A DNA stretch of 64,000 nucleotides from Hankyongella ginsenosidimutans (GCF_005144965.1 NZ_CP039704.1:496001-560000); one strand, 5' to 3'; shown: positions 1 through 13,542, numbered from the stretch's first letter. Translations and numbers: made by a program. Notes: generated from the letters alone by a model not told the origin.

Positions 1-431
1 CTGGCCTTCGAACATGAACGGCTTGGTGACGACGCCGACAGTCAGGATGCCCTTTCGCGCGCCGCCCGCGCCAGAACCGGCGCCGCGCCGGTGCCGGTGC
101 CGCCGCCCATGCCGGCGGCGATGAAGCACATGTGCGCGCCATCCAGCACTTCCTCGATCTGGTTCAGGGTCTCCTCGGCGGCTGCGCGGCCGATCTCCGG
201 CCTGGCGCCTGCACCGAGCCCCTGCGTGATCTTGAGGCCGAGCTGGATGCGCTTCTCGGTCTCACTGAACGAGAGCGCCTGCGCATCGGTGTTCGCGACC
301 AGGAAATCCACGCCGGTCAGCCCGGCGCGGATCATGTTGTTGACCGCATTGCCACCAGCGCCGCCGACGCCGATGACGGTGATCCGGGGTGCCAGTTCGG
401 TGAGTGGAGGATTCATCAGTTCAATTCCCAT
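1..431 (-). CDS. ftsZ: Cell division protein FtsZ, N-terminal part (cut by window edge)
   Basis: Tubulin-like GTPase that polymerises into the cytoplasmic Z ring. The visible N-terminal region has the nucleotide-binding segment [18 protein letters not shown] near residue 17 and the tubulin signature loop [13 protein letters not shown] near residue 115. The ATG is preceded by AGGAG ten bases upstream. One base appears lost in the C run at 50-52: the current frame ends in RERAS, while the next frame reads the expected [15 protein letters not shown] to the edge. Last gene of the dcw run, separated from ftsA by about 77 bases that may hold its own promoter. Identity is certain; the rest lies outside the window. 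Confidence 0.96.
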
Positions 432-508
432 GGTCGCCAGTCTCCTGAGGATTTGTACACTGCCGCAGACGGTGCGACAACCGCTTCCACCACGATATGT
501 AGAGAAAA

Positions 509-1818
509 TTAGAGCCTCGCCCTCAATATGCTGAGCATCTTGCCCCAGGACCCCTGTGCTGCGACCCGCATGTTCGCGGGACGTTCCCGCCAGATGTCCA
601 CAGGCGGCCGACTGGCGAACCGCACCAGGCCCGCCAGGGTCGCAAAGGCGGGTCCGGAGAGCGCCGGCGGCAGCCCGTCGAGGCCGACCGGTGCCCCGAC
701 TCGGACGAGCAGACCAGCACGGCGCGTGGCGGCGGCACGCGGGTCGCGCTGAAAGATATTGGCGGCGAACGGCTCCAGCCCCTGCAGTTGGGCCAGGCCG
801 CCCGTCAGCACCAGTTGCCGCCCGCCGGAGCGCCAGAAGCCCAGCCGCTCCAGCGCTGCATCCGCCTGCTCGAACAGGCGCAGCACGGGCTGGCGGATCA
901 GCTGCGTCAGCTCCAGCCGCGAGAGGTGCGCCATGCTGCGGTCGTCGCCAGCCTGGCGCGGGCCGATCGCCAGCATGTTGCGGCTGTCGGCATGCGTTGC
1001 GACCACCGCGCCGTGAAGACACAGCAGACGCTCCGCGTGCAGGCGCTTGGTGTTGAGCCTGACCGCCAGTTCGTTCACCACATCGAAGCCGCCGGCCGGC
1101 AGCACTTCCACCCCGACCAGCGCGCCGCGCGCATAGACGGAAACGGTGGTCAGGCCTGCGCCCATTTCGATCAGCGCCACGCCGGCGTCGCGTTCCTCGT
1201 CGAGCAGGCAGCCCATGCCGGTCGCAACCGGGCCGGCGACCACGGCGCTCACATCCAGGTGCGCGCGGCGGATGCTGGTATCGAGGTTGCGCAGCGGCGC
1301 GGTCTCGCAGTGCAGCGCCAGCGCGCTGACGCCAACCGAGCGGGCATGAAAGTGACGCGGGTCCTGCACCACGGTCTTGCCGTCGATGCAGTAGAAGGCC
1401 GGCAGCGCATGCAGAACCGAGGCGTCGTCAGCCGCGCGCGCGCAGGCGAGGTCGTGCAACTGCTCGAGGTCGGACGGCTCGACCGGATAGCCGCCAAGCT
1501 CCAGGGTCGCCTCCAGCGGCTGCGCGCCAAGGTCGGGGCAGGCGAAGTTCACATAGACCGACTGCACCTGTGCTTCGGCTGCGCGTTCGGCCTGTTCGAC
1601 CACGGCGCCGATCGACTGTTCGGTCGCGGTCATCTGCGCCACCGTCCCCTGACGCACGCCGACGCACAGCTTGTGGCCGACGCCAAGGACCTCGGGTCGG
1701 GCGCCGGGCTTCAGCCGGGCGATGATGCAGGCGACTTTGGACGAGCCGACGTCCAGCGCCGCCACCACCCGTTCGCCGCGCGCTGGCGCGGCCGCCGGGA
1801 CGCAGGGGAGACGATCAT
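509..1818 (-). CDS. ftsA: Cell division protein FtsA
   Basis: Actin-like ATPase that tethers FtsZ filaments to the inner membrane and recruits late divisome proteins. The body begins [21 protein letters not shown], the phosphate-1 motif of the family, and ends with the basic amphipathic tail [12 protein letters not shown] typical of the membrane-targeting helix. The longest open frame starts at a GTG at 1768, but an ATG at 1818 overlaps the ftsQ stop (ATGA) and is preceded by GAGGTGG. One extra base near 1770 (GGG run) would join that ATG to the FtsA frame. I therefore place the start at 1818 and treat the break as an indel. Length then fits the family (about 430 residues). Confidence 0.93.
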
Positions 1819-2714
1819 ATGGCCACCTCTTTGATGAATTTTGGGGTCAAGCCGGATTGCGGCGTCGAGGAAGGCGTCTTGGCCTCCAGATCGGGCTTGT
1901 CGCTGGCGCGCCGCACCACAAGACGGTCGCCGATCCGCATGTCGAAGCGCGCGAACCCGCGGTCGAGCAGGCCGGTCCCACTCTCCATGCGGGCGAAACG
2001 GGCCAGCGCGCCCTGGGCGTTGTCATAGCCTTCGGGCAGCGCCAGGATTTCGCCGCTGTCGAAGCGGATGTCCCAGCGGCGGCGGCCGATCCAGGCCGCT
2101 CCGGTGACGCGCGCATGGAGTTGCGGCTGGGTCGCCAGTACCGGCCACAACCGTGCCGCCTCGGTCGCCGCGCCAGCGCCGACGAGGATCGGCAGCCCGG
2201 CGAACGGAATGAGGTCGGTCGCGGTCAGGACCGTGCCCTTGGCGTCGACCAGCACGGCGCTGTTGCCGGTGCGCCAGATGGCGAACGGCGCGCGCTCCTG
2301 CAGGGTGACGATCAGCCGGTTCGGCAGCGCCCGCTGGATCGAGACATCCGCAACCCAGGGCAGCGCCGCAACCCGCTTGCGCGCGGCCTCCAGATCGATG
2401 TCGAGCATGGAGTTGGACCCGGCGGGAAGCACCGCCTGATGGACATCGATGCGGCGGGTGTGCGTCGCGCCGACGATCTCCACCTGCTCGGCGACCAGCC
2501 CCACGCGCGCCACCGACTGCGAGATGCCGCGCCAGGCCATGCCCGGCACATCGCCGAGGATGACCGCCGCGCCAAGCGCGATCCCGCCGGCCGCCAGCGC
2601 GCCGACGAACCAGGCGCGCTTCTTCGGCCGGCTGAGCGCCGGCAGCCGCACGTCCGGCTGGCGCTTGGCCCGCCGCACTGCGCCCCGCCGCGTCTGTCCG
2701 CGTGCCCGGCTCAT
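1815..2714 (-). CDS. ftsQ: Cell division protein FtsQ
   Basis: Single-pass divisome protein that bridges cytoplasmic and periplasmic division proteins. The 299-residue product has a basic cytoplasmic N terminus (about 33 residues), one membrane segment around residues 35-53 (FVGALAAGGIALGAAVILG), then a POTRA region (VEIVGATHTRRIDVHQAV) and the FtsQ beta domain with LPNRLIVTLQERAPFAIW. The frame is intact. Its stop overlaps the ftsA ATG and its start abuts ddl, the standard ddl-ftsQ-ftsA order. Confidence 0.95.
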   Translation of the reverse strand: MSRARGQTRRGAVRRAKRQPDVRLPALSRPKKRAWFVGALAAGGIALGAAVILGDVPGMAWRGISQSVARVGLVAEQVEIVGATHTRRIDVHQAVLPAGSNSMLDIDLEAARKRVAALPWVADVSIQRALPNRLIVTLQERAPFAIWRTGNSAVLVDAKGTVLTATDLIPFAGLPILVGAGAATEAARLWPVLATQPQLHARVTGAAWIGRRRWDIRFDSGEILALPEGYDNAQGALARFARMESGTGLLDRGFARFDMRIGDRLVVRRASDKPDLEAKTPSSTPQSGLTPKFIKEVAI

Positions 2715-3625
2715 GCCAGCGCCCCCACCCGTGCGCAGGCGAGGATGCGCGCCACCAGATCGTCGAAGTGCATGCCGCAGTGCGCGGCCTGCTCCGGCGC
2801 CAGCGACAGCGGCGTCATGCCCGGCTGGGTGTTGACCTCCAGCAGGTACAGCACGCCCGGTTCGCCGGCGGTGTCGTCATAGCGGAAGTCGGATCGGGTG
2901 ACGCCCGCGCAGCCAAGCGCCCGGTGCGCGGCCTCGGCCATCGCCAGGGCCTCGGCATAGGCTTGCCGGTGGATCGGTGCCGGCACACGGTGCTCGGTGA
3001 GGCCATCGGTGTATTTGGCGTCATAGTCGTAGAAGCCGCTCTTCGGCGCCAGTTCGGTCACCGCGAGCGCCTGGCCGTCGAGCACGGTGACGGTCAACTC
3101 CCGCCCCGGAATGAACGGTTCGGCAAGCAGTTCGGCGAAGTCGTTCCAGGGCCCGGCGGCGTCGCGGCGGATCGGGTTTCCGGCGTTGGAGCCCTCGGTG
3201 ATGATCGCCACGCCGACGCTCGAACCTTCGGCATTGGGCTTCAGCACATAGGCGCGGCAGCGGATCGGCAGCGAACAGCGTGTCCGAGCGCACGATGCGC
3301 CCCTCCGGCATGCGGATGCCGGCCGCGCGCAGCACCGCCTTGGTCATCTGCTTGTCGATGGCGACCGCAGACGCGGTAACCCCGGAATGGGTGTAGGGTA
3401 TGCCCATCAGCTCGAGCAGACCCTGCACCGATCCATCCTCGCCGGGTGCGCCGTGCAGCGCATTGAACACCACGTCCGGCTTCAGGGCTGCCAGTTTTTC
3501 CGCAACGTCCCGGCCCATGTCGAGCGGCGTCACCCGGTGGCCCAGCCGCTCAAGTGCGGCCGCGATCCCGGCACCCGATTTCAGGGAGACCGCGCGCTCG
3601 CTTGACCAGCCGCCCATGAGCACCA
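2711..3625 (-). CDS. ddl: D-alanine--D-alanine ligase
   Basis: ATP-grasp ligase making D-Ala-D-Ala for the peptidoglycan stem peptide. Visible are the N-terminal [19 protein letters not shown], the [17 protein letters not shown] loop, [13 protein letters not shown] of the ATP-grasp core and the metal/ATP motif [14 protein letters not shown]. The frame breaks near 3262, where two C residues seem missing in PLPR-PYVLKPN. The N-terminal half is in frame with murB with no intervening stop, so the start is uncertain; a GTG at the VVVLMGG segment is the likeliest. The end overlaps the ftsQ start. Confidence 0.9.
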
Positions 3626-3639
3626 CCACATGGAGCGGG

Positions 3640-4546
3640 AGCGCCGCTATGTCTGCGGACCGGCCGACCCGCTGGATCTCCCACTGCAGGTCGACACCGG
3701 TCGCGGCCTTGACCCGGGTGCGCACCGTCTCGCCCAGGCTTTCGATGTCGGCGCTGGTCGCCTCCCCAGGTTCAGCAGGAAGTTGCAGTGCTTCGCTCAC
3801 CTGCGCGCCGCCGATCGTCAGCCCGCGACAGCCGGCGCGGTCGATCAGCTCCCAGGCCTTTGCGCCGGGTGGGTTCTTGAAGGTCGAGCCGCCGGTGCGG
3901 GTGCGCAGCGGCTGGCTGGCCTCGCGCTCGGCGGCGATGCGGTCCATCTCCGTCTGGATCACGGCACGATCCCCGGAGCGGCCGCGCAAGACCGCGTCGA
4001 CCACGATCGCATCGTCCGGCAGCTCGGAATGGCGATAGCTGTACTGAAGCGCGGACGCGGGCAGCACGCGCCGGTCGCCGTCCCGGAACACCACGGTGCA
4101 TTCCACCAGGATATCAGCCAGTTCTCGGCCATACGCGCCGGCGTTCATGCGCACCGCGCCACCGACCGTGCCGGGGATGCCGCGCAGGAACTCAAGCCCG
4201 GCGATGCCGGCGTCGCGGGCTGCACTTGCCACCGTGATGCCCATGGCGGCCGCGCCGCAGCGCAGGGTTACCGGATCGACCGGCTCGATCCCGGCAAACG
4301 CCTTGCTGAGCCGTACCACGACACCGGGCACGCCACCGTCGCGCACCAGCAGGTTCGAGCCGACGCCAAGCGGCAGCACCGGCATGTTCTCCGGCAGGGC
4401 CGCCAGAAAATCCTGCAGGTCGGCGAGGTCGGCCGGGCGGAACAGCCAGTCCGCAGGGCCGCCGGTGCGGAACCACACCAGGGTATCCAGCGCCGCGCCC
4501 TGCTCCAGATCGCCGCGCACGGATCTCTGTATGGGCAGCGCCTGCA

Positions 4547-4550
<4 letters not shown>
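3640..4550 (-). CDS. murB: UDP-N-acetylenolpyruvoylglucosamine reductase MurB
   Basis: FAD/NADPH enzyme that completes UDP-MurNAc in the cytoplasm. FAD-binding motifs [16 protein letters not shown] and [18 protein letters not shown] are clear, as is the [12 protein letters not shown] active-site loop; the C terminus WEIQRVGR is the usual family end. The segment [14 protein letters not shown] is abnormal: restoring two A and one G between about 3768 and 3790 gives the expected [12 protein letters not shown], so two compensating indels have scrambled about ten residues. The ATG overlaps the murC stop. No stop codon separates it from ddl, so the 3' end is only approximate. Confidence 0.92.
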
Positions 4551-5962
<1,412 letters not shown>

Positions 5963-5966
<4 letters not shown>

Positions 5967-7091
5967 GCTTGTGTCTCTCCTGTCGCGGCCCGGGTCGGGG
6001 TACGCCCGCCGAGCATCTCGATTTCGTCCGCCAGCCGCGCCGCCGCATCCGGCATGCCGAGGCTGCGCGCGCGCCGCGGCATTGACCAGCGCACCCGGCT
6101 CCAGCGCGATCTTCTGGATCTGCTTGGCCACCTCGACCGGCGTGAACGCGCTCTGCCGGATCATGCGCGCGCCGCCGGCGGCCACGATATCCCGGCAGTT
6201 GGCGGTCTGGTGGTCATCGACCGCGCTCGGCAGCGGCACCAGGATCGCCGGGCGGCCGGCGGCCGTGAGTTCGGCAAGGGTCGAGGCGCCGGAGCGGGCA
6301 ATCACCAGGTGCGCCCACTTCAAGCGCTCCGGGATATCTTCCATGTAGGTCGCCAGATCGGCGGCGATGTTCAGCCGGGCGTAGGTCGCGCGCACGCCTT
6401 CGATATCTTCCGGTCGGCATTGCTGCGTCACCTGCAGGCGGCGGAGCAGGCTGACCGGCAGCAGATCGAGCGCGCCCGGCACCACATCCGAGAGGATGCG
6501 CGCGCCCTGGCTGCCGCCGATCACCAGCACGCGGAACACGCTGTCGTCGTGGAAGGCCGGGAACGGCAGCTCACGCATGGCGACGAACTCCTGGCGCACC
6601 GGATTGCCGGTCACCACCAGAGTGCGCTCCGCCTTGGCGGGCATGCGCTGGGTCTGCGCGAAAGACGTCGCGATCCGGTCGACGCGGCCGGCCAGCAGGC
6701 GGTTGGCGCGGCCGAGCACGGCGTTCTGTTCGTGGATCAAAGTCGGCACCTTGGCGCTGATAGCGCCCCACATGGCAGGCAGCGCCGGATAGCCGCCGAA
6801 CCCGGCGACGACAGCGGGGCGGTAGCTTGCATAGAGCCGCTGCGCCGCCGCCTTGCCCTCCAGGATCGAGCGCACGGTGTGCAGCATCGCGCCGATACCG
6901 CTGCGGTTCGGGCTTGCGGATGCGATCACATGCTTGGGCATGTTTGGAAACAGGCCGGGGTATGCCAGCCCGCGGTCGTCGGTCACCAGGGTCACGTCAT
7001 GCCCGCGCGCAGTCAGTTCCAGCGCCACCGCATGGCCGGGGATCATGTGACCGCCGGTGCCGCCGGCGGCGATGACGATGTGCAGGCTCAT
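5963..7091 (-). CDS. murG: Undecaprenyldiphospho-muramoylpentapeptide GlcNAc transferase MurG
   Basis: Peripheral membrane GT-B glycosyltransferase converting lipid I to lipid II. Begins with [19 protein letters not shown] (G loop 1), then [29 protein letters not shown] and GGSQGAR (G loop 2), with [21 protein letters not shown] in the C-terminal donor domain. The long open frame runs into murC only because one base is missing near 6073; adding it gives [20 protein letters not shown] and a TGA that overlaps the murC GTG. The ATG overlaps the ftsW stop. Confidence 0.95.
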
Positions 7092-8254
7092 GCCAGCGCC
7101 CCGCCAGACTGCGCGGCGCGAACGGCGAGGCGCGCAGCGCCCGGCTGCCGCGCGTGAACGCCAGCACCATGCCCATGGTGAACGCCATGGCGATGAAGGA
7201 CGAGCCGCCGTGGCTGATGAACGGCAGCGTCATGCCCTTGGACGGCAGCAGCGACAGGTTGACACTCATGTTGATGAACGCCTGAAGTCCGAATTCCGCC
7301 ACCAGCCCTGCGGTGGCGAGGAACACGAAGGGGTCCTCCTCATCAAGAAGCTGTAGCGCGACGCGGATTATAATCCCTAGATATAGTAGCGCCAAGCAGA
7401 AGCAGGCGATCATGCCGAACTCTTCGCCAGCGACCGCGAAGATGTAGTCCGTGTGCGCCTCCGGCAGCGAGAATTTGACCCGCCCTCGCTCGGCCCCGCG
7501 CCGAGCAGGCCGCCGGCCTGAAACGCCTTGGTCGCCTGATCGGCCTGGAAGTTGTCGCCCACGCCCAGCACCCACTCCTGCACCCGGTCGCGCACGTGCG
7601 GCATCAGCAGGTAGGCGCTGACCGCAAGCCCCACGCCGCTCACCGCCAGGCCGCCGATCACCGGTACCGGCAGACCGGCCAGGCACGCCTGCACGAACCA
7701 GATGATCCCGACCAGCGCGGTCTGGCCGAAGTCCGGCTGGATGATGAGCAGCCCCATCGCCAGCGCCGCCAGGATCGCCGAGCCCTTGAGCGCCGGAACG
7801 CTTGGGTCCTCGAAGCGGGTCGCCAGCACCCAGGCGGTCACGACCACCAGCATGGGCTTCAGGAATTCCGAGGGCTGCACCAGCGAGCCGCCAAGCGTTA
7901 TCCAGCGGATCGCGCCGTTCTTCTCGGTGCCGATCACCGGCAGCGCCAGCAGCAGCAGCAGCAGGATCGGCAGCCCCAGCACACACAGTCGGCGCAGCCA
8001 GCGGGTCGGCAGCATGGAAACGCCAAGCAGCACCGGCACGCCGATGGCGATCCAGCCCAGGTGGCGGTAGAAATAGAGGAGGTCCGGCAGGCGGACGCTG
8101 TTGCCGGAATAGCGCAGCGCCGCCGAGGGCTGGCCGACAGCATCGCGACCACCCCGATGCCGATCAGCAGCGCCAGCAGCAGCAGCAGGAAGCGGTCGAT
8201 GGTCCAGAACCAGCGCCCGATCAGGCTCTGGTCCGAACGGCCGATCAGGGTCAT
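7088..8254 (-). CDS. ftsW: Peptidoglycan glycosyltransferase FtsW (SEDS family)
   Basis: Multi-pass inner-membrane SEDS protein that polymerises septal glycan with FtsI. Begins with a short cytoplasmic tail and membrane segment [19 protein letters not shown]; later pieces contain [28 protein letters not shown], the SEDS loop [19 protein letters not shown] and [12 protein letters not shown]. Three breaks (about 8145, 7495 and 7135) divide it. With all three repaired the gene ends [18 protein letters not shown] at a TGA overlapping the murG ATG. The start overlaps the murD stop. Confidence 0.93.
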
Positions 8255-9608
8255 GGTGCGGTCTCCATGGCTGTGACGGCTTTGCGGAATGCCTCGCCGC
8301 GCGCTTCGTAATCCCGGAACTGATCCTGGCTCGCGCAGGCCGGTGACAGCAGCACGACATCGCCGGGGTCCGCGGCGCGGCTCGCCGCCTCGATCGCCAC
8401 GTCCAGCGTGCCGGCCTGTGCGACCGGGATCTGCACCCCGAGCAGGCGCGCGTAGAGCGCCGCTGCCTCGCCGATGGTGTAGGCGGCCTTCACGTGGGCC
8501 AGATACGGCAGGCAGGCGTCCAGCTCGTCGGTCTTGCGGCGGCCGCCAAGGATCCAGTGGATGGGACGGCCGGGAAAGGCCGCCAGCGCCGGCGCAGTCG
8601 AGGTCGGGTTGGTCGCCTTGGAGTCGTTGACGTAGGCGACGCCGCCGATCTCCGCGATCCACTCCATGCGGTGCGGCAATCCCGGATAGCGCTTGAACGC
8701 TGCAAGCAGCCCGTCCAGCGGCGCGCCGAGCGCCAGGCAGGCACCGAGCGCGCATGCCGCGTTCTGCGCGTTGTGCGGGCCGCCAAGCCTTGGCCAGTCC
8801 GCCTGGCTGGCAACCGGGACGCCATCGACCCGCACTTCGCCGGCGACGATCGAGACACCGGTCGGCAATTGCTGCTGCGCGGAGGCCTTGACGACCCGCC
8901 CGGGCACCGCCTCGGCCATGCCCGCCGTCCAGTGATCGTCCTGCGCCAGCACTGCGGCTCCGTCCGGGCTTTGCATCTCGAACAGCCGACGCTTGGCGGC
9001 GGCGTAGCCCGCCATGTCGCCGTGCCGGTCCAGATGATCCGGCGTCAGGTTGGTCATGACCGCGACCTCGCAGGCCAGACCCAGCGTCAGGTCGATCTGG
9101 AACGAGGAAAGCTCGAGCACATAGACCCCGCCTGCCGGCAGCGGATCCTCGCCCAGCACCGGCAAGCCGATGTTGCCGCCAAGCCGGGCCGGGATGCCGC
9201 AGGCCGCCAGCGCATGATGGATCAGCGCCGTCGTCGTCGACTTGCCGTTGGTGCCGGTGATGCCGACCACCCGATGCGCAGGCAGGCTTTGGCGCGCCTG
9301 CGCGAACAGCTCGATGTCGCCGATCACCGGGATGCCGGCCGCGCGTGCGCGCAGCACCAGCGGGTGCGGGGCGGGGTGCGTGAGCGGCACGCCGGGAGCC
9401 ACGACCAGCGCAGCGCAGCCTTCAAGGTCCGACTGGTAAAGGTCGACCAGTGCAGCCGCGCCCAGCGGCTGGCGCGTGCCGCGTCGCCATCGTCCCACGC
9501 CAGCACGCGCGCGCCGCTCGCTGTCAGCGCTGCGCAGACGCTGCAGCCGGTCCGGGCCAGCCCGAACACGGCGTAGGTTTTGCCGGCAGCAAAGGGCAGC
9601 GGGATCAT
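8251..9608 (-). CDS. murD: UDP-N-acetylmuramoylalanine--D-glutamate ligase MurD
   Basis: Adds D-Glu to UDP-MurNAc-L-Ala. N-terminal Rossmann segment TYAVFGLARTGCSVCAAL, P-loop GITGTNGKSTTTALIHHAL, NLTPDHLDRHGDM and ATNPTSTAPALAAF are diagnostic. One indel near 9478 separates the first about 45 residues from the rest (AWDDGDAAR then QPLGAAALVDLYQ). It starts four bases after mraY and its stop overlaps the ftsW ATG, indicating translational coupling. Confidence 0.95.
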
Positions 9609-9612
9609 GGCG

Positions 9613-10704
9613 TCACCGCAGCTTGAGGGTTGACAGGCCGATCAGCGCCAGCATCAGGGCGATGATCCAGAAGCGGATGACGATCGTCGGCTCGGCCCAG
9701 CCCTTCTGCTCGAAGTGATGGTGGATCGGTGCCATGCGGAACACGCGTTTGCCGGTGGTCTTGAAGCTGACCACCTGCACGATGACCGAGACCGCCTCCA
9801 GCACGAACAGCCCGCCGATGATCGCCAGCACGATCTCGTGGTTGGTGACGACGGCGATCGACCCGAGCGCGCCACCAAGCGCCAGCGAGCCGGTGTCGCC
9901 CATGAACACGGCGGCCGGCGGCGCGTTGTACCACAGGAAGCCAAGGCACGCGCCGATCAGCGCCCCGCAGAACACGGCGAGTTCTCCCGACCCGGCCACA
10001 TAATGGATCTGCAGATAGTCGGCGAACTTCACGTTGCCGATCAGATAGGCGATCACCGCGAACGCGGCCGCCGCAATGATGACCGGCATGGTCGCAAGGC
10101 CGTCCAGCCCGTCGGTCAGGTTGACGGCGTTGCCGGCACCGACCACCACGGTCGCGGCGAAAATCACATAGAACAGACCCAGCTCGATGCCGGTATTCTT
10201 GAGAAAGGGCAGCCAGAGCATGGTGCCGGAGCCGCCGTCGCGCGCGGCGACATACGCGATCCCCGCACAGGCCAGCCCGGCAATCGCGAACTCCAGCCCC
10301 AGCCGCATGCGGCCGGAGACGCCCTTGGACGAGGATTTGGTGACCTTGCGATAGTCGTCCGAGAAGCCGACGAGGCCAAAGCCGAAGGTCACGAACAGGC
10401 AGGCCCAGATGTAGAAGTTGCCCCAATCCGCCCACAAGATGGTGGACGCCCCGAACGACAGCAGGATCAGCAGCCCGCCCATGGTCGGCGTGCCCTTCTT
10501 GGTCAGCAGGTGCGATTGCGGGCCATCCTCGCGGATCGGCTGACCCTTGCCCTGATGCAAGCGCAGCCAGTTGATCAGCCGCGGCCCGAGCACCAGCGAA
10601 ATCAGCAGCCCCGTGACCACCGCGCCGATGGTCCGGAACGTCAGATAGCGGAAGACGTTCAGCAGCGGCAAACTGCCCGCCAGTTCGGCCAGGTAACTCA
10701 ACAT
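9613..10704 (-). CDS. mraY: Phospho-N-acetylmuramoyl-pentapeptide-transferase MraY
   Basis: Integral membrane enzyme transferring phospho-MurNAc-pentapeptide to undecaprenyl phosphate to form lipid I. The intact 363-residue product has about ten hydrophobic segments, [16 protein letters not shown] near residue 70, the acidic GFSDDYRKV motif near residue 117, [13 protein letters not shown] near residue 190 and the histidine-rich [11 protein letters not shown] near residue 325. It overlaps the murF 3' end by seven bases and leads into murD. No frame damage. Confidence 0.97.
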   Translation of the reverse strand: MLSYLAELAGSLPLLNVFRYLTFRTIGAVVTGLLISLVLGPRLINWLRLHQGKGQPIREDGPQSHLLTKKGTPTMGGLLILLSFGASTILWADWGNFYIWACLFVTFGFGLVGFSDDYRKVTKSSSKGVSGRMRLGLEFAIAGLACAGIAYVAARDGGSGTMLWLPFLKNTGIELGLFYVIFAATVVVGAGNAVNLTDGLDGLATMPVIIAAAAFAVIAYLIGNVKFADYLQIHYVAGSGELAVFCGALIGACLGFLWYNAPPAAVFMGDTGSLALGGALGSIAVVTNHEIVLAIIGGLFVLEAVSVIVQVVSFKTTGKRVFRMAPIHHHFEQKGWAEPTIVIRFWIIALMLALIGLSTLKLR

Positions 10705-12118
10705 AACGCGTTTTCCTTCTCGCCGGCCCGGCCGAGCGCCTTCAGACCCTTGACGACCCGCGACAGCCCGACGCTGTTCGACGCCTTGACCAGCGCGATG
10801 TCGTCAGCGCGCACATGGTCGCGCAACCAGTCGAGCGCGGCGGCCGCATCCTCGACCCGGACCGTCTGCACCCGTGCCGGCAGCGCTGAGACGAGCGGCG
10901 ACATCTCATCGCCGACCAACAGGACGATATCGACGCCAGCCGCCTCGATCGGCTCGGCCAGAGCGGCATGCAGCGCTGTCGATTTGTCACCAAGCTCGCG
11001 CATCGGCCCGAGCACGGCGATGCGCCGTCCGCGCCCGGCGCACTCAAAGCCGCCAAGCACGGCGAGCGCCGCCGCCATCGAGGCCGGGTTGGCGTTGTAG
11101 CTTTCATCCAGCACCAGCAGGTCGCCGCCGGCCGGCAGCGCGACCACGCTGCGCTTGCCCCGACCCTCCAGCCCTTCCATCTCCGCGAGCGCCAGACCCG
11201 CCAGCCCCAGGTCGCCGCCCAGTGCCTGCACGGCGGCAAGGACCGCCAGCCCGTTCGAGACCCAATGGTCGCCCGGCAGGCCGATCTTGCAGGTCAAAAG
11301 CTCGCCCCGCACATCGGCGGTCAGGGTCGTGCAGGTTGGATGGCGGGCGATGCGCTGCACATGCACATCCCCTGCCCAAGCCCGAAGGTGACGATCTCGG
11401 CCCCGACCGCGCGCGCCGCCGCCAGCAGAATGTCGAAGTGCGGTGCCTCGGCATTCAGGATCGCCGTGCCGCCCGGCTCCAGGCCGCTGAAGATTTCCGC
11501 CTTGGCGCGGGCGATGCCGGCCTCGCCGTCCGGGAAGAACGCGACATGCGCGCTGCTGATGGTGGTGACGATGGCCACATGCGGGCGCACCAGCCGGCTG
11601 AGGGCGGTCAGTTCCCCGGCATGGTTCATGCCCATTTCGAACACGCCGAAGCGCACATCCGCCGGCATGCGCGCCAGCGAGAGCGGCACACCGGTGTGGT
11701 TGTTGTAGGACTTGACCGAAGCATGCGTCAGGCCCGGCCGATACCGCTCCAGACACTGGCGCAGCGCTTCCTTGGTGCTGGTCTTGCCGGCGCTGCCGGT
11801 GACGCCGCAGATGCGCGCCGCGCTCGCCCGTTCCCGCGCCGCCAGCCCCAGGGCGTTGAGCGCCGCCATGGTGTCGGGTGCCGCGACGTGCGGCGCATCG
11901 AGCGCGGTGCCGTGGCGGACCAATGCGGCGGCCGCGCCGTTGGCGAACGCCGTCTCCAGGAAGGCGTGGCCGTCAGTGGTCGCACCTTCCAGCGCGACGA
12001 ACAGGTCGCCCGGCCGCACTTCCCGGCTGTCGAAGGTGACGCCACTGATCGATGCGACGCCGTGCGCCATGCCGCCGGTCGCCTGCGCGACCGCATCCAG
12101 GGTCCACAGCGGGGTCAT
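10698..12118 (-). CDS. murF: UDP-MurNAc-tripeptide--D-alanyl-D-alanine ligase MurF
   Basis: Adds D-Ala-D-Ala to complete the UDP-MurNAc pentapeptide. N-terminal part contains the substrate motif [21 protein letters not shown]-loop [16 protein letters not shown] and [13 protein letters not shown]; the C-terminal part contains [17 protein letters not shown] and [13 protein letters not shown] missing base in the C run at 11369-11372 splits the ORF: restoring it reads [17 protein letters not shown] across the junction. Start overlaps the murE stop (ATGA). Confidence 0.95.
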
Positions 12119-13542
12119 GCCGCCACCGCCTGCCGCGCCACCACGCGGTCGTCGAACGGCAGAACGCTATTGCCGACGATCTGCCCCTGCTCATGCCCCT
12201 TGCCGGCGATCAGCACGATGTCGCCGGCCCGCGCCTCGCCGATTGCCGCTGCGATCGCCTGCGCCCGGTCGCCGATCTCGCGTGCGCCCGGCGCCGCCGC
12301 CAGGATCGAGCGCCGGATCGCCGCCGGCTGCTCGCTGCGGGGTTGTCGTCGGTCACGATCACGCTGTCCGCCAGTTGTGTGGCGATCGCGCCCATCTGCG
12401 GGCGCTTGCCGCCGTCCCGGTCGCCGCCGCAGCCGAAGACCACAATGAGCTTGCCCCGGGTATGCGGGCGCAGCGCATCGATCGCCGCCTTGAGGCCGTC
12501 CGGCGTGTGCGCATAGTCGACGAATACATCGGCACCCATGCGGGTTGCGCCGACATGCTCCAGCCGCCCGGGCACGCCGCACACATGTTCCAGCGCGGCG
12601 AAGACTTGGACCGGCGCGAAACCGCTCGCCAGTGCAACACCCGCCGCGACCAGCGCGTTGGCGGCCTGATAGGCGCCGATCAGCGGCAGGGCGACGCTGT
12701 ACCCTGCGCCCTCATGGATCAGGTGAAGCCGCTGGCCGGTCGGCTGCACCGCGCGCGCCTTCAGGGTCAGCGTCGCCGCCTGTTCTCCGACGTCCAGCAC
12801 CCGCATGCCGCGCGCCCGGCACGCCGCGATCACCCGGCCGGACCAGGGTGCATCGTCGGCCCAGACCACGGCCGTGCCGTCTTCGGCCAGCACCTGCGTG
12901 AACAACTGCAGCTTGGCCGCAAAATAGGCCTCCATCGTGCCGTGATAATCCAGGTGGTCGCGGCTCAGATTGGTGAAAGCCGCCACCTGTACGGCCCTGC
13001 CGTGGACCCGAAACTGGTCAAGCCCGTGGGACGACGCTTCGTAGATCGCATGATCCACACCGTCACCCGCGAGCGCGCCCAGCAGGCGGTGAAAGGTCGC
13101 GGCATCGGGCGAGGTCATGCCGAGATCCTGGCTTCGGTATCGGCGATCACGCCGAGTGTGCCGATGCTGGCCGCGCGCGCGCCAAGCAGCTTCCAAAGCT
13201 GGCGCGCAAGGTCGGCGACCGAGGTCTTGCCGTTGGTGCCGGTCACGGCTGCCAGCATCGCCGGCCCGGGCTTATAGAATGCAGCCGCCAGTTCCGCGAA
13301 CCGGCGGCGCGGCTCCGCATCCGCCACGTGCAGCACGCCGGCCGGCACGGTTGCCTCCGGCCGCGCCACGACTGCCACAGCCCCAGCGGCGGCGGCGGCG
13401 GCGATGAAGTCCTCGCCGTTCGCATGCGCGCCGGCAAAGGCGCCGAACACGAAGCCCTGTTCGACCTTGCGGCTATCAGGGCGAAGCCCCGCACGGCGAC
13501 CGGCGGGGCTCCAGGGATGAGCGGGATGGCGCGCGGGCTCAT
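12115..13542 (-). CDS. murE: UDP-MurNAc-L-alanyl-D-glutamate--2,6-diaminopimelate ligase MurE
   Basis: Adds meso-diaminopimelate, the third stem-peptide residue. The product begins [11 protein letters not shown] and has [21 protein letters not shown]-loop [51 protein letters not shown] and the C-terminal [16 protein letters not shown] with DNPR, the motif selective for diaminopimelate. Three indels (about 13490, 13125 and 12340) fragment it. The ATG overlaps the repaired ftsI stop, and the TGA overlaps the murF ATG. Confidence 0.94.
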